In this document: positions 51,441 through 61,505 of the stretch, piece after piece
Layout: every line of letters starts with the position of its first letter
Numbering within the stretch: position 1 is the stretch's first letter
NCBI GenBank assembly: GCA_015472025.1
Contig: BNHL01000001.1
Coordinates: 1,399,501-1,463,500, forward strand
From: Cytophagales bacterium WSM2-2
GTDB taxonomy: Bacteria; Bacteroidota; Bacteroidia; Cytophagales; Cyclobacteriaceae
Direction: 5' to 3'
Length of the DNA stretch: 64,000 nt
The notes under the pieces: model-generated
The model's database searches: none
Told to the model about the DNA's origin: nothing
The model's input: the letters and a program-made list of their open reading frames with translations, nothing else
Made by a program: the position numbers and the translations under genes

Positions 51441-53135
51441 TCAATACCCGAATTTCCAATTCGTTTTGTAATCGCGTGTGAGATTTTGGTTCGTTAACAA
51501 TGCCCTCACTAATTCAACTGAGATAGGCCCGTTTTGCAAAATCGCATCATGAAAGTCTCTTTCTTTCATTTTTCCGGATGTCACTAACTCCTGACGCAAT
51601 GCGTAAAATTCTTTAGCACCAATCATATAAGCTAATTGATAGAGCGGACCATAGCCCCCTGTGAAAGATCTGCGCACTTCGGCCCCTGCATTGGCTCTTT
51701 CGTGCCCTACTTTGTCTACCAAAAAATCGATACACTGCTGCGGGGTCCAGATGTTCATGTGATAGTTAAGCGAGAAAATAATCCTGGCGCAGCGATGCAT
51801 ACGCCAGAATAACATCCCTACCCGGTTCTCTGGAGATTTTTGAAAATTCTTCTCCCACAAAATCATCTCCCAATAAAGTGCCCAACCTTCCATCCAGAAT
51901 GGAGTGTAGAAAGCAGAGCGATGTGCATTGTATCGATCGATCATAAATCCTTGCAAATGATGACCGGGGATCAACTCATGAAATACGGTGGCGCGCGCAA
52001 AATGCCTATTGTTGCCACGCATACTCATCATGCGATCCTCATAAGTCATTGTTGTCGTTGGAAAGGCGATCAGTATATCGTCACCGCCCAAAAAGAAGGG
52101 ACTGAATCGTTGTTGTTGAGCGCTGAGCATTTTCATCCGCCAATCTTCTTTCGCAAGTTCGGGTACAGTGACCAGGTTATTCTTTTCTAAAAACTCTGTC
52201 GCCTCGTTTGCCAGGAAGTATACCAATTCGGGTTGTTTTCCTGGCTCGACATGGTCTGTCTTCACCTTCTCTAGTGCTTTCTTCCAGTCTGTTCCAAATC
52301 CCATCTCTTGCGAGGCTTTCAACATTTCTTTTTCGCACCAGGCAAATTCCTTATTGGCGATATCAATCAGATCTTCTGGAGAATAAGATATGAATTCAGC
52401 TTGCAGGCTCCGGATAATTTCTTCTTTGCCAATAGGGTTGCCAATGATTCCGCTACCATCATCTTTTCCTGCTGCCTTCCATGTTTTTAAGAATCGAATG
52501 TACTGACTGAAAGCTGTATCAGCTTCGGTGTGAGGCACGTTTGTCCACCAGGTAAATTGAGGATCGTATTCATTGTAAAATGCGAACAATTCGTTAAATG
52601 CCTTTCGGTAATCCGTTGCAGCAGCTACGGCTTTCTTTGACAGTTTATCAGAATACTTCGGCTGCTTCTCAATTTCTTTTTGAGTTGCCTGCAGTTCTTT
52701 TTTCAAGTCATTAAACACCTTGGCTGTCTCCTTGCCATCGAAAGGCGCACCTGTCCGGCGTTTTTGAACCATCGCCATTATTTTTCCTGCAAAGGGTACG
52801 GTCGCCTGCACCTGACTAAACTCATTTTTATTCTGTTGCAGATCGAAAGCATCCTTTTCGATAGAGTTCCTTAACAATACATAATCCACTTTGCCATCCT
52901 GGCTCATACTCTCGAACGAGAATCCCTTCATTTTTTTGAGCCAATCCGAATATAGCCGGTCAAGTCGCGTGTAGTATTCATCTGATTCCTTGACGCCATA
53001 TTTACGGTTCAAGCTTGTGACATCTGATTGATATTGTGAAATGTAGTCACGCATTTCGCTCCTACCGGTGATTTGCTGTGCGCACAAAACAGAGTTTATG
53101 CCAAGTAGGAACAGGATTAGTTTTGCTTTTTTCAT
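51441..53135 (-). CDS. Secreted DUF885 family metalloprotein
   Basis: 564 residues from the ATG at 53133-53135 (MKKAKLILFLL), five codons after an alternative Met that would overlap the M20 gene. Signal peptide ending LCAQ. Contains 'VFHELIPGHHLQGF', the H-E-x-x-P-G-H-H motif of the DUF885 family (putative zinc peptidase), and a C-terminal 'ARIIFSLNYHMNIWTPQQCIDFL' with 'RRSFTGGYGPLYQLAYMIGA'. Probably a periplasmic peptidase; substrate unknown. Directly follows an M20 peptidase gene. Confidence 0.82.
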   Translation of the reverse strand: MKKAKLILFLLGINSVLCAQQITGRSEMRDYISQYQSDVTSLNRKYGVKESDEYYTRLDRLYSDWLKKMKGFSFESMSQDGKVDYVLLRNSIEKDAFDLQQNKNEFSQVQATVPFAGKIMAMVQKRRTGAPFDGKETAKVFNDLKKELQATQKEIEKQPKYSDKLSKKAVAAATDYRKAFNELFAFYNEYDPQFTWWTNVPHTEADTAFSQYIRFLKTWKAAGKDDGSGIIGNPIGKEEIIRSLQAEFISYSPEDLIDIANKEFAWCEKEMLKASQEMGFGTDWKKALEKVKTDHVEPGKQPELVYFLANEATEFLEKNNLVTVPELAKEDWRMKMLSAQQQRFSPFFLGGDDILIAFPTTTMTYEDRMMSMRGNNRHFARATVFHELIPGHHLQGFMIDRYNAHRSAFYTPFWMEGWALYWEMILWEKNFQKSPENRVGMLFWRMHRCARIIFSLNYHMNIWTPQQCIDFLVDKVGHERANAGAEVRRSFTGGYGPLYQLAYMIGAKEFYALRQELVTSGKMKERDFHDAILQNGPISVELVRALLTNQNLTRDYKTNWKFGY

Positions 53136-53146
53136 TTTATGCAATT

Positions 53147-54505
53147 TCAATTCTTGCTGTAGTGTTTGTAAAATGTAACGATCGTCTCTATGCCGATCAG
53201 GAAGTTTTTTACACCGTAATGTTCATTGGGAGAATGGATGGCATCGCTGTCAAGACCAAAACCCATGAGCACAGTGTCAAGACCCAGTTCTTTTTTGAAA
53301 AGTGATACGATAGGGATGCTGCCTCCATCGCGGGTGGGAATTGGCATCTTGCCCCACACTTCCTTAAATGCTTCGCTCGCAGCTTTAAACGCTTTTGAAT
53401 CAGTGGGTGTCACAGCGGGCTGGCCTCCGTGGTGAGGTGTGATCTTAACCTTGACAGATTTCGGAGCAATGGACAAAAAATGCTTTGTGAACATCTCCAT
53501 GATCTCCTGGCTGTCTTGATTGGGAACCAGTCGCATTGAAATTTTTGCAGATGCTTTCGAGGGCAACACTGTCTTAGCTCCTTCTCCCGTATAGCCTCCC
53601 CAAATTCCGTTCACATCCAACGTTGGGCGAATGCCTGTGCGTTCGATGGTGGTAAATCCTTTTTCGCCACGCACGTCATCGATATTCAAATCTTTCTTGT
53701 ATTCATTGAGATCAAACGGTGCTTCATTCAATTTTTTACGATCTGCTTCTGATAGTGAAACAACTTTGTCATAAAATCCGGGAATCGTCACTCGCCCATT
53801 TTCGTCATGCATGGAAGCAATCATTTGAGAAAGTACGTTGATCGGGTTGGCTACTGCTCCGCCATAAACTCCGGAGTGCAGGTCTCGATTAGGGCCGGTA
53901 ACTTCGACTTCAAGATAGCTCAGCCCACGAAGACCAACAGTGATGGAAGGATGATCTAGAGAAATCAGAGCAGTATCAGAAATCAAAATGACTTCTGCCT
54001 TAAGTTTGTCTTTGTTTTCTTTTACGAATGTACCCAGGTTATCTGATCCTACTTCCTCTTCTCCTTCAATCATGAATTTAATATTGCAGGGGAGCTGATT
54101 CAGCTTCATCATTGCTTCAAATGCTTTGATGTGCATATATACCTGGCCTTTGTCATCACAAGAGCCGCGGGCGAAAATCTTTCCGTCTTTGATCACTGGC
54201 TCGAATGGAGGAGAAGTCCATAAGTCAAGCGGATCTGGTGGCTGAACATCATAATGGCCGTAAACCAAAACCGTAGGCAGTGATGAGTTCAATTTCTTTT
54301 CTCCGAAGACGATAGGATGTCCTTTGGTTTCGCAAAGCTCGACAGTATCAGCTCCTGCTTCCTTCAATTTTTTAACAATGAATTCCGCTGCCTTGCGCAC
54401 ATCGCCTTTGTGACGGCTATCTGCGCTTACGGAGGGAATGCGGAGCAGATCGAACAGTTCATCCAGGAACCGCTGCTGATTGGATTGAATGTAATCTTTG
54501 ATCAT
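53147..54505 (-). CDS. M20 family dipeptidase
   Basis: 452 residues. Zinc site motifs 'VLVYGHYDVQPPDPLDLW' (His, Asp), 'GSCDDKGQ', 'EGEEEVGS' (catalytic Glu and ligand), plus 'GVYGGAVANPI' and 'RDGGSIPI' of the lid/dimerisation domain. Matches the carnosinase/PepV-like dipeptidase branch. No signal peptide, so cytosolic. 34 bp after the nucleoside transporter gene. Confidence 0.93.
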   Translation of the reverse strand: MIKDYIQSNQQRFLDELFDLLRIPSVSADSRHKGDVRKAAEFIVKKLKEAGADTVELCETKGHPIVFGEKKLNSSLPTVLVYGHYDVQPPDPLDLWTSPPFEPVIKDGKIFARGSCDDKGQVYMHIKAFEAMMKLNQLPCNIKFMIEGEEEVGSDNLGTFVKENKDKLKAEVILISDTALISLDHPSITVGLRGLSYLEVEVTGPNRDLHSGVYGGAVANPINVLSQMIASMHDENGRVTIPGFYDKVVSLSEADRKKLNEAPFDLNEYKKDLNIDDVRGEKGFTTIERTGIRPTLDVNGIWGGYTGEGAKTVLPSKASAKISMRLVPNQDSQEIMEMFTKHFLSIAPKSVKVKITPHHGGQPAVTPTDSKAFKAASEAFKEVWGKMPIPTRDGGSIPIVSLFKKELGLDTVLMGFGLDSDAIHSPNEHYGVKNFLIGIETIVTFYKHYSKN

Positions 54506-54539
54506 GGGTCAGTTATAAAGAGAATACGATAGACTTCTT

Positions 54540-55748
54540 TTAGTTATACTTCACGGTCTTGTCATCCTTGAACAGCACGGCAAAATCAATCATCAGGAAC
54601 ACTGCTATAGCTGCCGGGATCATCCAAATTGTCTGCCATTCGTGACCGCTGTCGGTTTTGTAATTGCCCACCACTTGTCCCGCCACCCAAAAACCGATAA
54701 ACATTCCCACTCCGTAAGTAGCAAGTGTAATCAATCCCTGGGCAGATGATTTGAACTCTTCGCCAGCGCGTTTGTCTGTATAAATCTGTCCCGTCACAAA
54801 AAAGAAATCATAACAGATTCCGTGAAGGATTATTCCCAAATACAAAAATGAGATAGTGGAATCAGTCACGTTACCAAATCCAAACAACAAATAGCGCAGC
54901 GCCCAAGCGCCCATCCCGATCAGGAGCATCTTCTTGATCCCAAAACGATTAAAGAATAATGGCATCAATACCATGAACAACGTTTCCGAAGCCTGGCCTA
55001 ACGTCATTTTTGCGGCTGCATTTGACAAATTGATTTCGTTCAGGAATTTATTCGCTTCCTGGTAATAAAATGCCAAAGGAATGCAGATGAGCATCGAAGA
55101 GATAAAGAACACGAGGAAATTCCTGTCTTTAAGCAAGCTCAATGCATCAAGGCCCACAATGTCTCTCCATGTTACTTTTTTGTCAGCGGAAGCTGGTGGC
55201 GTATTGGGTAAAAAGAAACTCATTACACCGAGCAGCAATGACGAAGCTGACGCCAATTGAAATGTACTTGCCAGTGAATTACTTTTTTCCCAGCTCAGCC
55301 AGCCTATCGTCAAGCCAGCTACAATCCAACCGACCGTTCCCCAAACACGAAGGGTGGAGAATTCTTTTTCGGGATCTGTCAATTGACGAAATGAAATAGA
55401 ATTCACCAGCGCTAATGTTGGCATGTACAAAATCATATACGACAACAAATACGGGTAAAAGGAATTGAAATCAGTCTGGATTGAAATGAAGTACATCAGG
55501 GCGGCACCTGCGAGATGAAGTATTCCCAGAATTTTTTGAGCAGAAAAGAACCTGTCTGCGATCAACCCTATGATAAAGGGTGCAATGATGGCGCCCATCG
55601 ACTGTGTGCCATAGGCCATTCCATTTTCAGCATCGGAGGCTCCTAGTGTTTTAGTGAGGTAAGTACCCATGGTTACAAACCAGGCGCCCCAGATAAAAAA
55701 TTCCAGGAACATCATGAAGGAAAGCTGAATGCGAAGTGAAAGTTTCAT
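54540..55748 (-). CDS. Nucleoside:H+ symporter family MFS transporter (NupG/XapB-like)
   Basis: 402 residues, twelve helices. 'SFMMFLEFFIWGAWFVTMGTYL' at the N-terminus, 'MGAIIAPFIIGLIADRFFSAQKIL' and 'FSTLRVWGTVGWIVAGLTIG' match the nucleoside:proton symporter family. Inner-membrane uptake of nucleosides likely; a deoxynucleoside kinase lies 1.3 kb away, divergently transcribed. 43 bp after gldB. Confidence 0.85.
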   Translation of the reverse strand: MKLSLRIQLSFMMFLEFFIWGAWFVTMGTYLTKTLGASDAENGMAYGTQSMGAIIAPFIIGLIADRFFSAQKILGILHLAGAALMYFISIQTDFNSFYPYLLSYMILYMPTLALVNSISFRQLTDPEKEFSTLRVWGTVGWIVAGLTIGWLSWEKSNSLASTFQLASASSLLLGVMSFFLPNTPPASADKKVTWRDIVGLDALSLLKDRNFLVFFISSMLICIPLAFYYQEANKFLNEINLSNAAAKMTLGQASETLFMVLMPLFFNRFGIKKMLLIGMGAWALRYLLFGFGNVTDSTISFLYLGIILHGICYDFFFVTGQIYTDKRAGEEFKSSAQGLITLATYGVGMFIGFWVAGQVVGNYKTDSGHEWQTIWMIPAAIAVFLMIDFAVLFKDDKTVKYN

Positions 55749-55791
55749 AAAGCTAGTTCGAGGTTGAGGTTAGTGGAAACAAGTTTACAAA

Positions 55792-56793
55792 TTATTGGCT
55801 GACTTGCGTACTGTATTTTGACCCGCGGAGAAATTTCTGCGCATCTGCTGTTTGCATCAATTCGGGCAATGTTGCCTTGGTGTTGCGCTTGGCGTATTCG
55901 TTCACAATTTGCCATCCTACCCACATGCCAATGCGACCGGGACATTCATTCCCTATCTCATATACCTTAGGCCGCTCTTTAATGTAGCGCTCCTTCATTT
56001 TCTGATGTGTGGAAAAAAGGGCCTCATCGTCTACCAGGCGTTTCCAGATTACGTCCTGGTTTGCCTTCGCTCCATCAATTTCGCGTTGAGTATAACCTAT
56101 GAATGCACTGTCAGGCATACAAGGCAACATTCGCTTGGCAAAATAGTAGGCCTTGCCATAGGCCACCATCTCTGCAAGAACTGTACGATCCTCCATATTG
56201 ACTTTATCATATTTAGAATCAATGCCAATGAGTAAAAGTGCAGAAGGGACAATAAAATTTTTCTCGTATCGCTTGAGCATATACTCATACATATTGGGCC
56301 GGTACTTTGCCTTTTTTCCGAGATAGTAATCCAGTCCTACGATGATCAGTGTATCACTTACGAAAATGTCTGTTTCAAGACCAGTGATGACCGTCTCAAT
56401 CCGTGGTGCTTTAAAATCCGGGTAATAATATTTGAGATTGGAAAAAGCATTTTGAAATTCTTGTTTCAATTCACGACCGTCACCGAATACTTTTTTTGTT
56501 TCCATCAGGAGCGTGTCGAAACCGGGATGAGAGAATTTTGAGAAAAGCGCCTTAATGAAGGCGGAGTCATTGGGATAGTTTGCTCTTCCGAAGAAAATGT
56601 CACGCAAAGCACGATGAGTTGAAAAGAATTTAACCAATTGTTTTTTTGTACGAATAGCCGGAATGGAGTCTTCCAGTGACTTGAAATTGAGGTCAATTCT
56701 TATTTCGGGTGAGACCACACATTTTTCTTCTGATGTATTGTCACAGGAAAAGAAAACAACTGTAAGGATGAGGAGCAAAAGGACACGGATCAT
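55792..56793 (-). CDS. gldB: Gliding motility lipoprotein GldB
   Basis: 333 residues. Lipobox 'VVFFSC' (Cys about 17). 'IDLNFKSLEDSI' after the lipid anchor, 'FVSDTLIIVGLDYYLGKKAKY', 'LAEMVAYGKAYYFAKRMLP' and 'ECPGRIGMWVGWQIVNEYAKRN' match GldB-type proteins. GldB is needed for gliding and T9SS function in Flavobacterium. First gene of the minus-strand run. No other gld genes are nearby. The 227-bp region upstream holds no gene. Confidence 0.85.
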   Translation of the reverse strand: MIRVLLLLILTVVFFSCDNTSEEKCVVSPEIRIDLNFKSLEDSIPAIRTKKQLVKFFSTHRALRDIFFGRANYPNDSAFIKALFSKFSHPGFDTLLMETKKVFGDGRELKQEFQNAFSNLKYYYPDFKAPRIETVITGLETDIFVSDTLIIVGLDYYLGKKAKYRPNMYEYMLKRYEKNFIVPSALLLIGIDSKYDKVNMEDRTVLAEMVAYGKAYYFAKRMLPCMPDSAFIGYTQREIDGAKANQDVIWKRLVDDEALFSTHQKMKERYIKERPKVYEIGNECPGRIGMWVGWQIVNEYAKRNTKATLPELMQTADAQKFLRGSKYSTQVSQ

Positions 56794-57020
56794 GTATTCA
56801 GGATTTCGGAAATTTCAATGCGATATTAACTTAAAATTCAGTTCGGGTGAAAGGAATTTGGAACTTATCCACAAAGACCGGTTTCACGAACTACACAAAA
56901 CTCAACATTCAAAGGATAAAAATATTGTACTGATTGTTCCAGTTGATAAAAAGTGACTGGCAAAAGAAAAAAATTAGAGCTTAATTGATTTAGTCGGAGA
57001 ATATTTTCAATCTTGGCCCA

Positions 57021-57656
57021 TTGAAAACACTCAAGCACATCGCGGTCTCAGGAAACATCGGTTCGGGAAAAACAACCCTGGCTGAAAAACTTTCGAAGCA
57101 CTATAACTGGAACCCACTTTACGAATCAGTAGACCACAACCCCTACCTGCGCGATTTTTATGAAGACATGCAGCGTTGGGCGTTTCACCTGCAAATTTAT
57201 TTTCTTAATAGCCGTTTTAATCAGGTTCGTGAAATCCGGTCCAGTACAAAAACAATCATCCAGGACCGGACGATTTACGAGGACGCTTACATTTTCGCAG
57301 CCAACTTGCACAAGAGTGCTCACATTAGCGATCGCGACTATCAAAGTTATCTCGACCTGTTTCATTCCATGATCAACTTTGTCCAGCCCCCTGATCTGCT
57401 TATCTATCTGAGGGCCGACATCCCTAAACTTGTTCATCAAATCCAACTGCGCAACCGTGACTTCGAATACAATATCAAGCTCGAGTATCTAAAAACGCTG
57501 AATGAGCATTACGAAAAGTGGATTGGAGGATACCAACACGGCCGACTCCTGATCATAGATATGAATAACCTCGACTTCGTCAACAACGTAGAAGATTTTT
57601 CGTCTATCGTGAGCCGGGTTGATCTGGAGATCAATAGCCTTTTCGGGGAATACTAA
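57021..57656 (+). CDS. Deoxynucleoside kinase (dNK family)
   Basis: 211 residues from a TTG start. P-loop 'GNIGSGKTT' (11-19), 'YESVDHNPYLRDFYEDMQRWAFHLQIYFLNSRF', 'QDRTIYEDAYIFA' and 'LLIYLRADIPKLVHQIQLRNRDFE' (lid) are standard dNK/dGK. Phosphorylates deoxyribonucleosides for salvage. Ends with a 4-bp convergent overlap with the next gene. Confidence 0.9.
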   Translation: MKTLKHIAVSGNIGSGKTTLAEKLSKHYNWNPLYESVDHNPYLRDFYEDMQRWAFHLQIYFLNSRFNQVREIRSSTKTIIQDRTIYEDAYIFAANLHKSAHISDRDYQSYLDLFHSMINFVQPPDLLIYLRADIPKLVHQIQLRNRDFEYNIKLEYLKTLNEHYEKWIGGYQHGRLLIIDMNNLDFVNNVEDFSSIVSRVDLEINSLFGEY

Positions 57657-58042
57657 AAACGGCTCATATACTTTTGATAAGCCTCCTTCACTTTATCTTC
57701 GGTTACCGGGCTCGCGTCAACGCTGATCATTTTACTTTCATCCAACGGGTACTTTTTCAAAAGTTCTAGCACCTGATCGGTGGCCTTTAGCATCGCCTTT
57801 GGATGTGGTTCTATCTTTTTGTATTGGCTCGTGAATTTTCGTGTCTTGGAAAATTGTTCGTTTTTAATTTTTAAAAAATCTATTGAGACCAGTTTTCTCA
57901 GGCCCCGGGTTAATTCTTCTGAACTAAAAATGGATTGATTAATCCTGTCTCCAATGGCAATCAAATCGCGGAGATCGATGCCTTTCGAAGACCCCATCTC
58001 CACTGACATCATCAGCCAGGCATCACTCCATTCCCAATCCAT
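57653..58042 (-). CDS. Small hypothetical protein, possible winged-helix fold
   Basis: 129 residues, no signal. 'IDLRDLIAIGDRINQSIFSSEELTRGLRKLVSIDFLKIKN' reads like helix-turn-helix plus wing; the end is Lys-rich ('EDKVKEAYQKYMSRF'). No family recognised. 3 bp downstream of the M14 peptidase gene, so probably co-transcribed. Confidence 0.55.
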   Translation of the reverse strand: MDWEWSDAWLMMSVEMGSSKGIDLRDLIAIGDRINQSIFSSEELTRGLRKLVSIDFLKIKNEQFSKTRKFTSQYKKIEPHPKAMLKATDQVLELLKKYPLDESKMISVDASPVTEDKVKEAYQKYMSRF

Positions 58043-58045
58043 ATT

Positions 58046-60577
58046 TTATTGACCGACCATGAAGACAGCATTGGCAAAAAGCATTTTGCCATTTTCCCAG
58101 AAGCAGCGGAAAGTGGGGTTGTCTACCAAGTACACAATTTGACCACGGCCTTTGTCTTCTACTCCGAATACAAGCGTGTTCTCCAATTTCTTGTTGATCT
58201 TATTGCCTGCAAATCCCATGACTGGTTTCTGCTTGCCTTTCAATACACCCACATTCCAGCCATGTTCAAGAAAAACATAGTGCTGTTCGCTTGTGCGAAG
58301 GGAGTAGTAAAAGTCATCGAGACCAAATGCCAACGGGTGACTTTTATCAAGGGTAACCTTGTAGATGGCACCCGAAATCGAATTGCTCAATTCCTTACGT
58401 TCCGCTTCGCCATACTTGAGCGGCCCCTCCTGTTCTCTCTCGGCCTTGTCCGCTTTCTCAGCTTTCTTTTTAGCATCGTCATCAATAAATTCTTTAAGGC
58501 CAAAACCCTTTTTATCGGCAAAAGCGGAATTGGCGCCCGCCATGATGATAAGTCTACCTCCATCATTTACCCACTTTTCGAGAGAAGCGAGTTGGAGGTC
58601 ATCCAGAATACGATAGTTGCCTTCGGGAATAATCAACACGTTGTACTTGGTAAGATCAACCGTTCTGAAATAATCTGTGCCAACCATACTTATTGGAAAG
58701 TGGACTTGTTGTTCAAAGAAATGCCAGATTTCACCGTCATTCAATGCGGAAGTTTGTTCACCCATCAGCAACGCAACCTTGGGCATCTTGATGTAATTCA
58801 CATCACCAGAACCAAAATCCAATCCTTTGTCAACAAAACCGGTAGCGGCCGCATAAACCTTTCTATTGAGTGATTTCGCCAGGGATTGCACCGCATTATC
58901 AAAGTCAGTCACCGTTTCATTGTTTCGGCGGGTGACAATGAGCGTACCTGGTTCGAAGCTTTGACCATTGAGTGTGAAAATTTTTCTCGAAGAACGAACC
59001 TTGATTCCCTTCTTCATTAATCCCGTGAGCATCTCTACATCATTCAAACTTTGGTACCTGAAGACATATGCATAGGGTTTTGCCGGAATGCTTTCAACTG
59101 TCACCGGCTTGGCCTGAAATGATTTTGCCACTGCAACTTTTTCATTTAATGCAAAAGCCTTCAATCCATAACCATACAGGAGGTTCCATGCCGTAATATC
59201 ATAGGTGAGTGAGTCGGTAAGTTTGCTCTGCGGTTCGAATACGGTTGTGATAAATCTGCCTTTTGGTTGATAAATATTGAAGATGATATCCTCGGCAGTG
59301 AGGTTAAAATCTTTCATCCCTTGGCTGGTGAAATCAAAGCCGCGCGATGGCTTCCCTGCTGCTGCATGCCCAAATTGAATTTGATGTGTTGCCAGCCAAT
59401 CCGTCAGTTTTTTGATTTTGTCTGCATTGTTTTCGGATTTGATCACATACGTTTTATAAGGTGAAGTGGGGTTGTTGATATTCTCTTTGAAGAATTTTTC
59501 GAATTCATCATTCAGTTTTGCAGCATGAACCGATGAAGTTTCAATTGTGCTCAAACTATTGGTAAAGTGATGCGTAAGTCTGTCTTTCAGTGTAAGCGGG
59601 TCGCCTTCATTTGTCGTGACTGTCAGGCCGGCACCAATACCGCCCTGTTCGTAGGTCATACCGATGGCTCCATTGTAGACAGGGTAAGTGTCACCGTAAC
59701 TCGGATAAAATAAATCGAACCGTTCTTTCGTAAAATACAGCCAGCCTTGTTCATCGAAGTATTTAGCATTATTCTTTCCGATGATCGTCTGAAACTCGCG
59801 CTGCCAGGTGCTGATCACTTCATGGAAAGGCTCGGCAGCAGGGGCAAAGTAGTAAGGTGAGTTATAACCTTGCTCATGAAAATCGACATGGACGTGTGGC
59901 ATCCATTGATTATAAATTTTTATGCGGGTCTGCGATTCCACCTGTGTCTCCCACGCCCAATCACGGTTCAAGTCGAACATATAATGGTTCGCTCGACCAC
60001 CAGGCCAAGGCTCACGGTGCTCCCGTGCCTGCGGATCGGGATTGGCGGGATTGTTTCCGTATTGGTTGTAATAGTTGGCATAACGATCACGTCCGTCCGG
60101 GTTGATGCAAGGATCTATGATCACTACAGTATTTTTCAGCCACTCTTTTGTTTTGTTGTTATCGGGATTTACTAATTCAAAGATCGTTTTCATCGAAGCT
60201 TCCATGGAGTTCGATTCGTTTCCGTGCACATTGTAGCTCAACCATACGATAGCCACTTTAGTTGAAGGCGTTCCATCCATCATAGATGCCCTGCGCAAAT
60301 TATCCTGGCGAATCTGCTCCAGATTTTTGTAGTTCTCCGCAGAAGCAATAATCGCATAGATTAAGGGCCTGTGCTCATACGTTTCACCGTACTGTTGCAC
60401 TTTTACCTGAGTTGAAACAGCTTCACCTACATGTTTGAAATACTCCACCATGCGGTAGTGAGGAGTAAACCGATCGCCAAGCTCATATCCTAAAAACTGG
60501 CCTGGTGACTGAAGTTTTGTTTGTGCTAGTACAGATGTGGTCAGAAAAACAAAAAGAGGAAGCAGAATTTTTTTCAT
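58046..60577 (-). CDS. Secreted M14 zinc carboxypeptidase with C-terminal glutaminase-like domain
   Basis: 843 residues; signal peptide ending VLAQ. M14 zinc site: 'HGNESNSMEA' (HxxE) and, after 'DPCINPDGRDRYANYYNQYG' and 'DLNRDWAWETQ', the third ligand in 'HVDFHEQG'. The C-terminal ~350 residues include 'YNVLIIPEGNYRILDDLQLASLEKWVNDGGRLIIMAG', a class I glutamine amidotransferase-like fold seen in this subfamily. Probably periplasmic or secreted. First gene of a two-gene unit with 57653-58042. Confidence 0.9.
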   Translation of the reverse strand: MKKILLPLFVFLTTSVLAQTKLQSPGQFLGYELGDRFTPHYRMVEYFKHVGEAVSTQVKVQQYGETYEHRPLIYAIIASAENYKNLEQIRQDNLRRASMMDGTPSTKVAIVWLSYNVHGNESNSMEASMKTIFELVNPDNNKTKEWLKNTVVIIDPCINPDGRDRYANYYNQYGNNPANPDPQAREHREPWPGGRANHYMFDLNRDWAWETQVESQTRIKIYNQWMPHVHVDFHEQGYNSPYYFAPAAEPFHEVISTWQREFQTIIGKNNAKYFDEQGWLYFTKERFDLFYPSYGDTYPVYNGAIGMTYEQGGIGAGLTVTTNEGDPLTLKDRLTHHFTNSLSTIETSSVHAAKLNDEFEKFFKENINNPTSPYKTYVIKSENNADKIKKLTDWLATHQIQFGHAAAGKPSRGFDFTSQGMKDFNLTAEDIIFNIYQPKGRFITTVFEPQSKLTDSLTYDITAWNLLYGYGLKAFALNEKVAVAKSFQAKPVTVESIPAKPYAYVFRYQSLNDVEMLTGLMKKGIKVRSSRKIFTLNGQSFEPGTLIVTRRNNETVTDFDNAVQSLAKSLNRKVYAAATGFVDKGLDFGSGDVNYIKMPKVALLMGEQTSALNDGEIWHFFEQQVHFPISMVGTDYFRTVDLTKYNVLIIPEGNYRILDDLQLASLEKWVNDGGRLIIMAGANSAFADKKGFGLKEFIDDDAKKKAEKADKAEREQEGPLKYGEAERKELSNSISGAIYKVTLDKSHPLAFGLDDFYYSLRTSEQHYVFLEHGWNVGVLKGKQKPVMGFAGNKINKKLENTLVFGVEDKGRGQIVYLVDNPTFRCFWENGKMLFANAVFMVGQ

Positions 60578-60641
60578 GCGATGGGATGGTTATCTAAATC
60601 TCTTCAAAGTAAAAAGAAATATTGCAATGCTAATTTGAAAT

Positions 60642-61505
60642 TTATTTATCCGGCACGATCGTTTTTTTCTTTCGCCAGGCTTTCCACTCTTTAATAATTG
60701 TGCCGAGTTGAATTTTCACACCGATGTTGTAGTACTCGCCATCAAATTGGCTATCAAAACTCGTTGCGCGGTATTTTGATGTATAGTCTTGAGAAAGCGT
60801 GTAACGATATCCAACAGACCCCTCAAAGTAAACCCAGCGATGTGGTTTGATCAGAATATCAAATCCAATTTGACCAGGAATAAAACTACCGGTGGTAGCT
60901 TGGGGTTTAAGGCTTGCTGAGAGAGTAGCAAAATTATTGCCCGTGTTGTCGTAAAGTTTTTCAGAGAATTTTCCATAACCAATCTCAATCGGAATAGCGA
61001 ACTCCACCAAACGGCTCACATAAAACGTGTACATAAATCCCACCGAGGCAAACCACAAATCGATTTGCTGAGAAGCTGAAACAAAGTCTGTTGAATTCAG
61101 TTTCCCTGCTCTTACCAAATCGTCTAGCCGTTCAACCGGGATGGGCACTCCTTTTGAAGTAACAATCACTCGCCCTGCCAGGGGGCCGGTGGCGTAAATA
61201 CCCAGCAATTTGTCATTGAAATTCTGATTGATCCAATAATAGCCACCACCGATCCGAAAGCGTTCGCGAAGAACGATACCCGCATTGACTCCGTAAACGT
61301 TGATGGGAAAGTCTTTTACAAAGGAGTTTCGGGTATCCAGTTGAATGTCAAATTTTGCTGAGCGATGAGTTTGTCGCAACGGAATACGTCCGAAATAGTA
61401 TCCGAAGTTTTTTCTCGTTGCTTGTTCATTTACCAGTGTTGAATCATTTTGCCCCAATGAGTGAAGGCTATAGAAGAGAAAAAGCAAAGTAAGCCCTTTC
61501 TTCAT
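60642..61505 (-). CDS. Outer-membrane beta-barrel protein, unknown function
   Basis: 287 residues; signal peptide ending SLGQ. Alternating amphipathic strands ('KFDIQLDTRNSFVKDFPINVYGVNAGIVLRERFRIGGGYYWI', 'WVYFEGSVGYRYTLSQDY') indicate an OmpA/OmpW-like barrel, with a basic end 'KEWKAWRKKKTIVPDK' after the last strand. Overlaps the DinB gene by 4 bp (TAATG-type coupling), odd for unrelated proteins. Confidence 0.7.
   Translation of the reverse strand: MKKGLTLLFLFYSLHSLGQNDSTLVNEQATRKNFGYYFGRIPLRQTHRSAKFDIQLDTRNSFVKDFPINVYGVNAGIVLRERFRIGGGYYWINQNFNDKLLGIYATGPLAGRVIVTSKGVPIPVERLDDLVRAGKLNSTDFVSASQQIDLWFASVGFMYTFYVSRLVEFAIPIEIGYGKFSEKLYDNTGNNFATLSASLKPQATTGSFIPGQIGFDILIKPHRWVYFEGSVGYRYTLSQDYTSKYRATSFDSQFDGEYYNIGVKIQLGTIIKEWKAWRKKKTIVPDK

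Noticed and set aside
58049..58873. Plus-strand ORF (274 codons) antisense to the M14 carboxypeptidase
   Set aside because: The minus-strand frame encodes a complete M14 enzyme; the antisense product has no recognisable domain.
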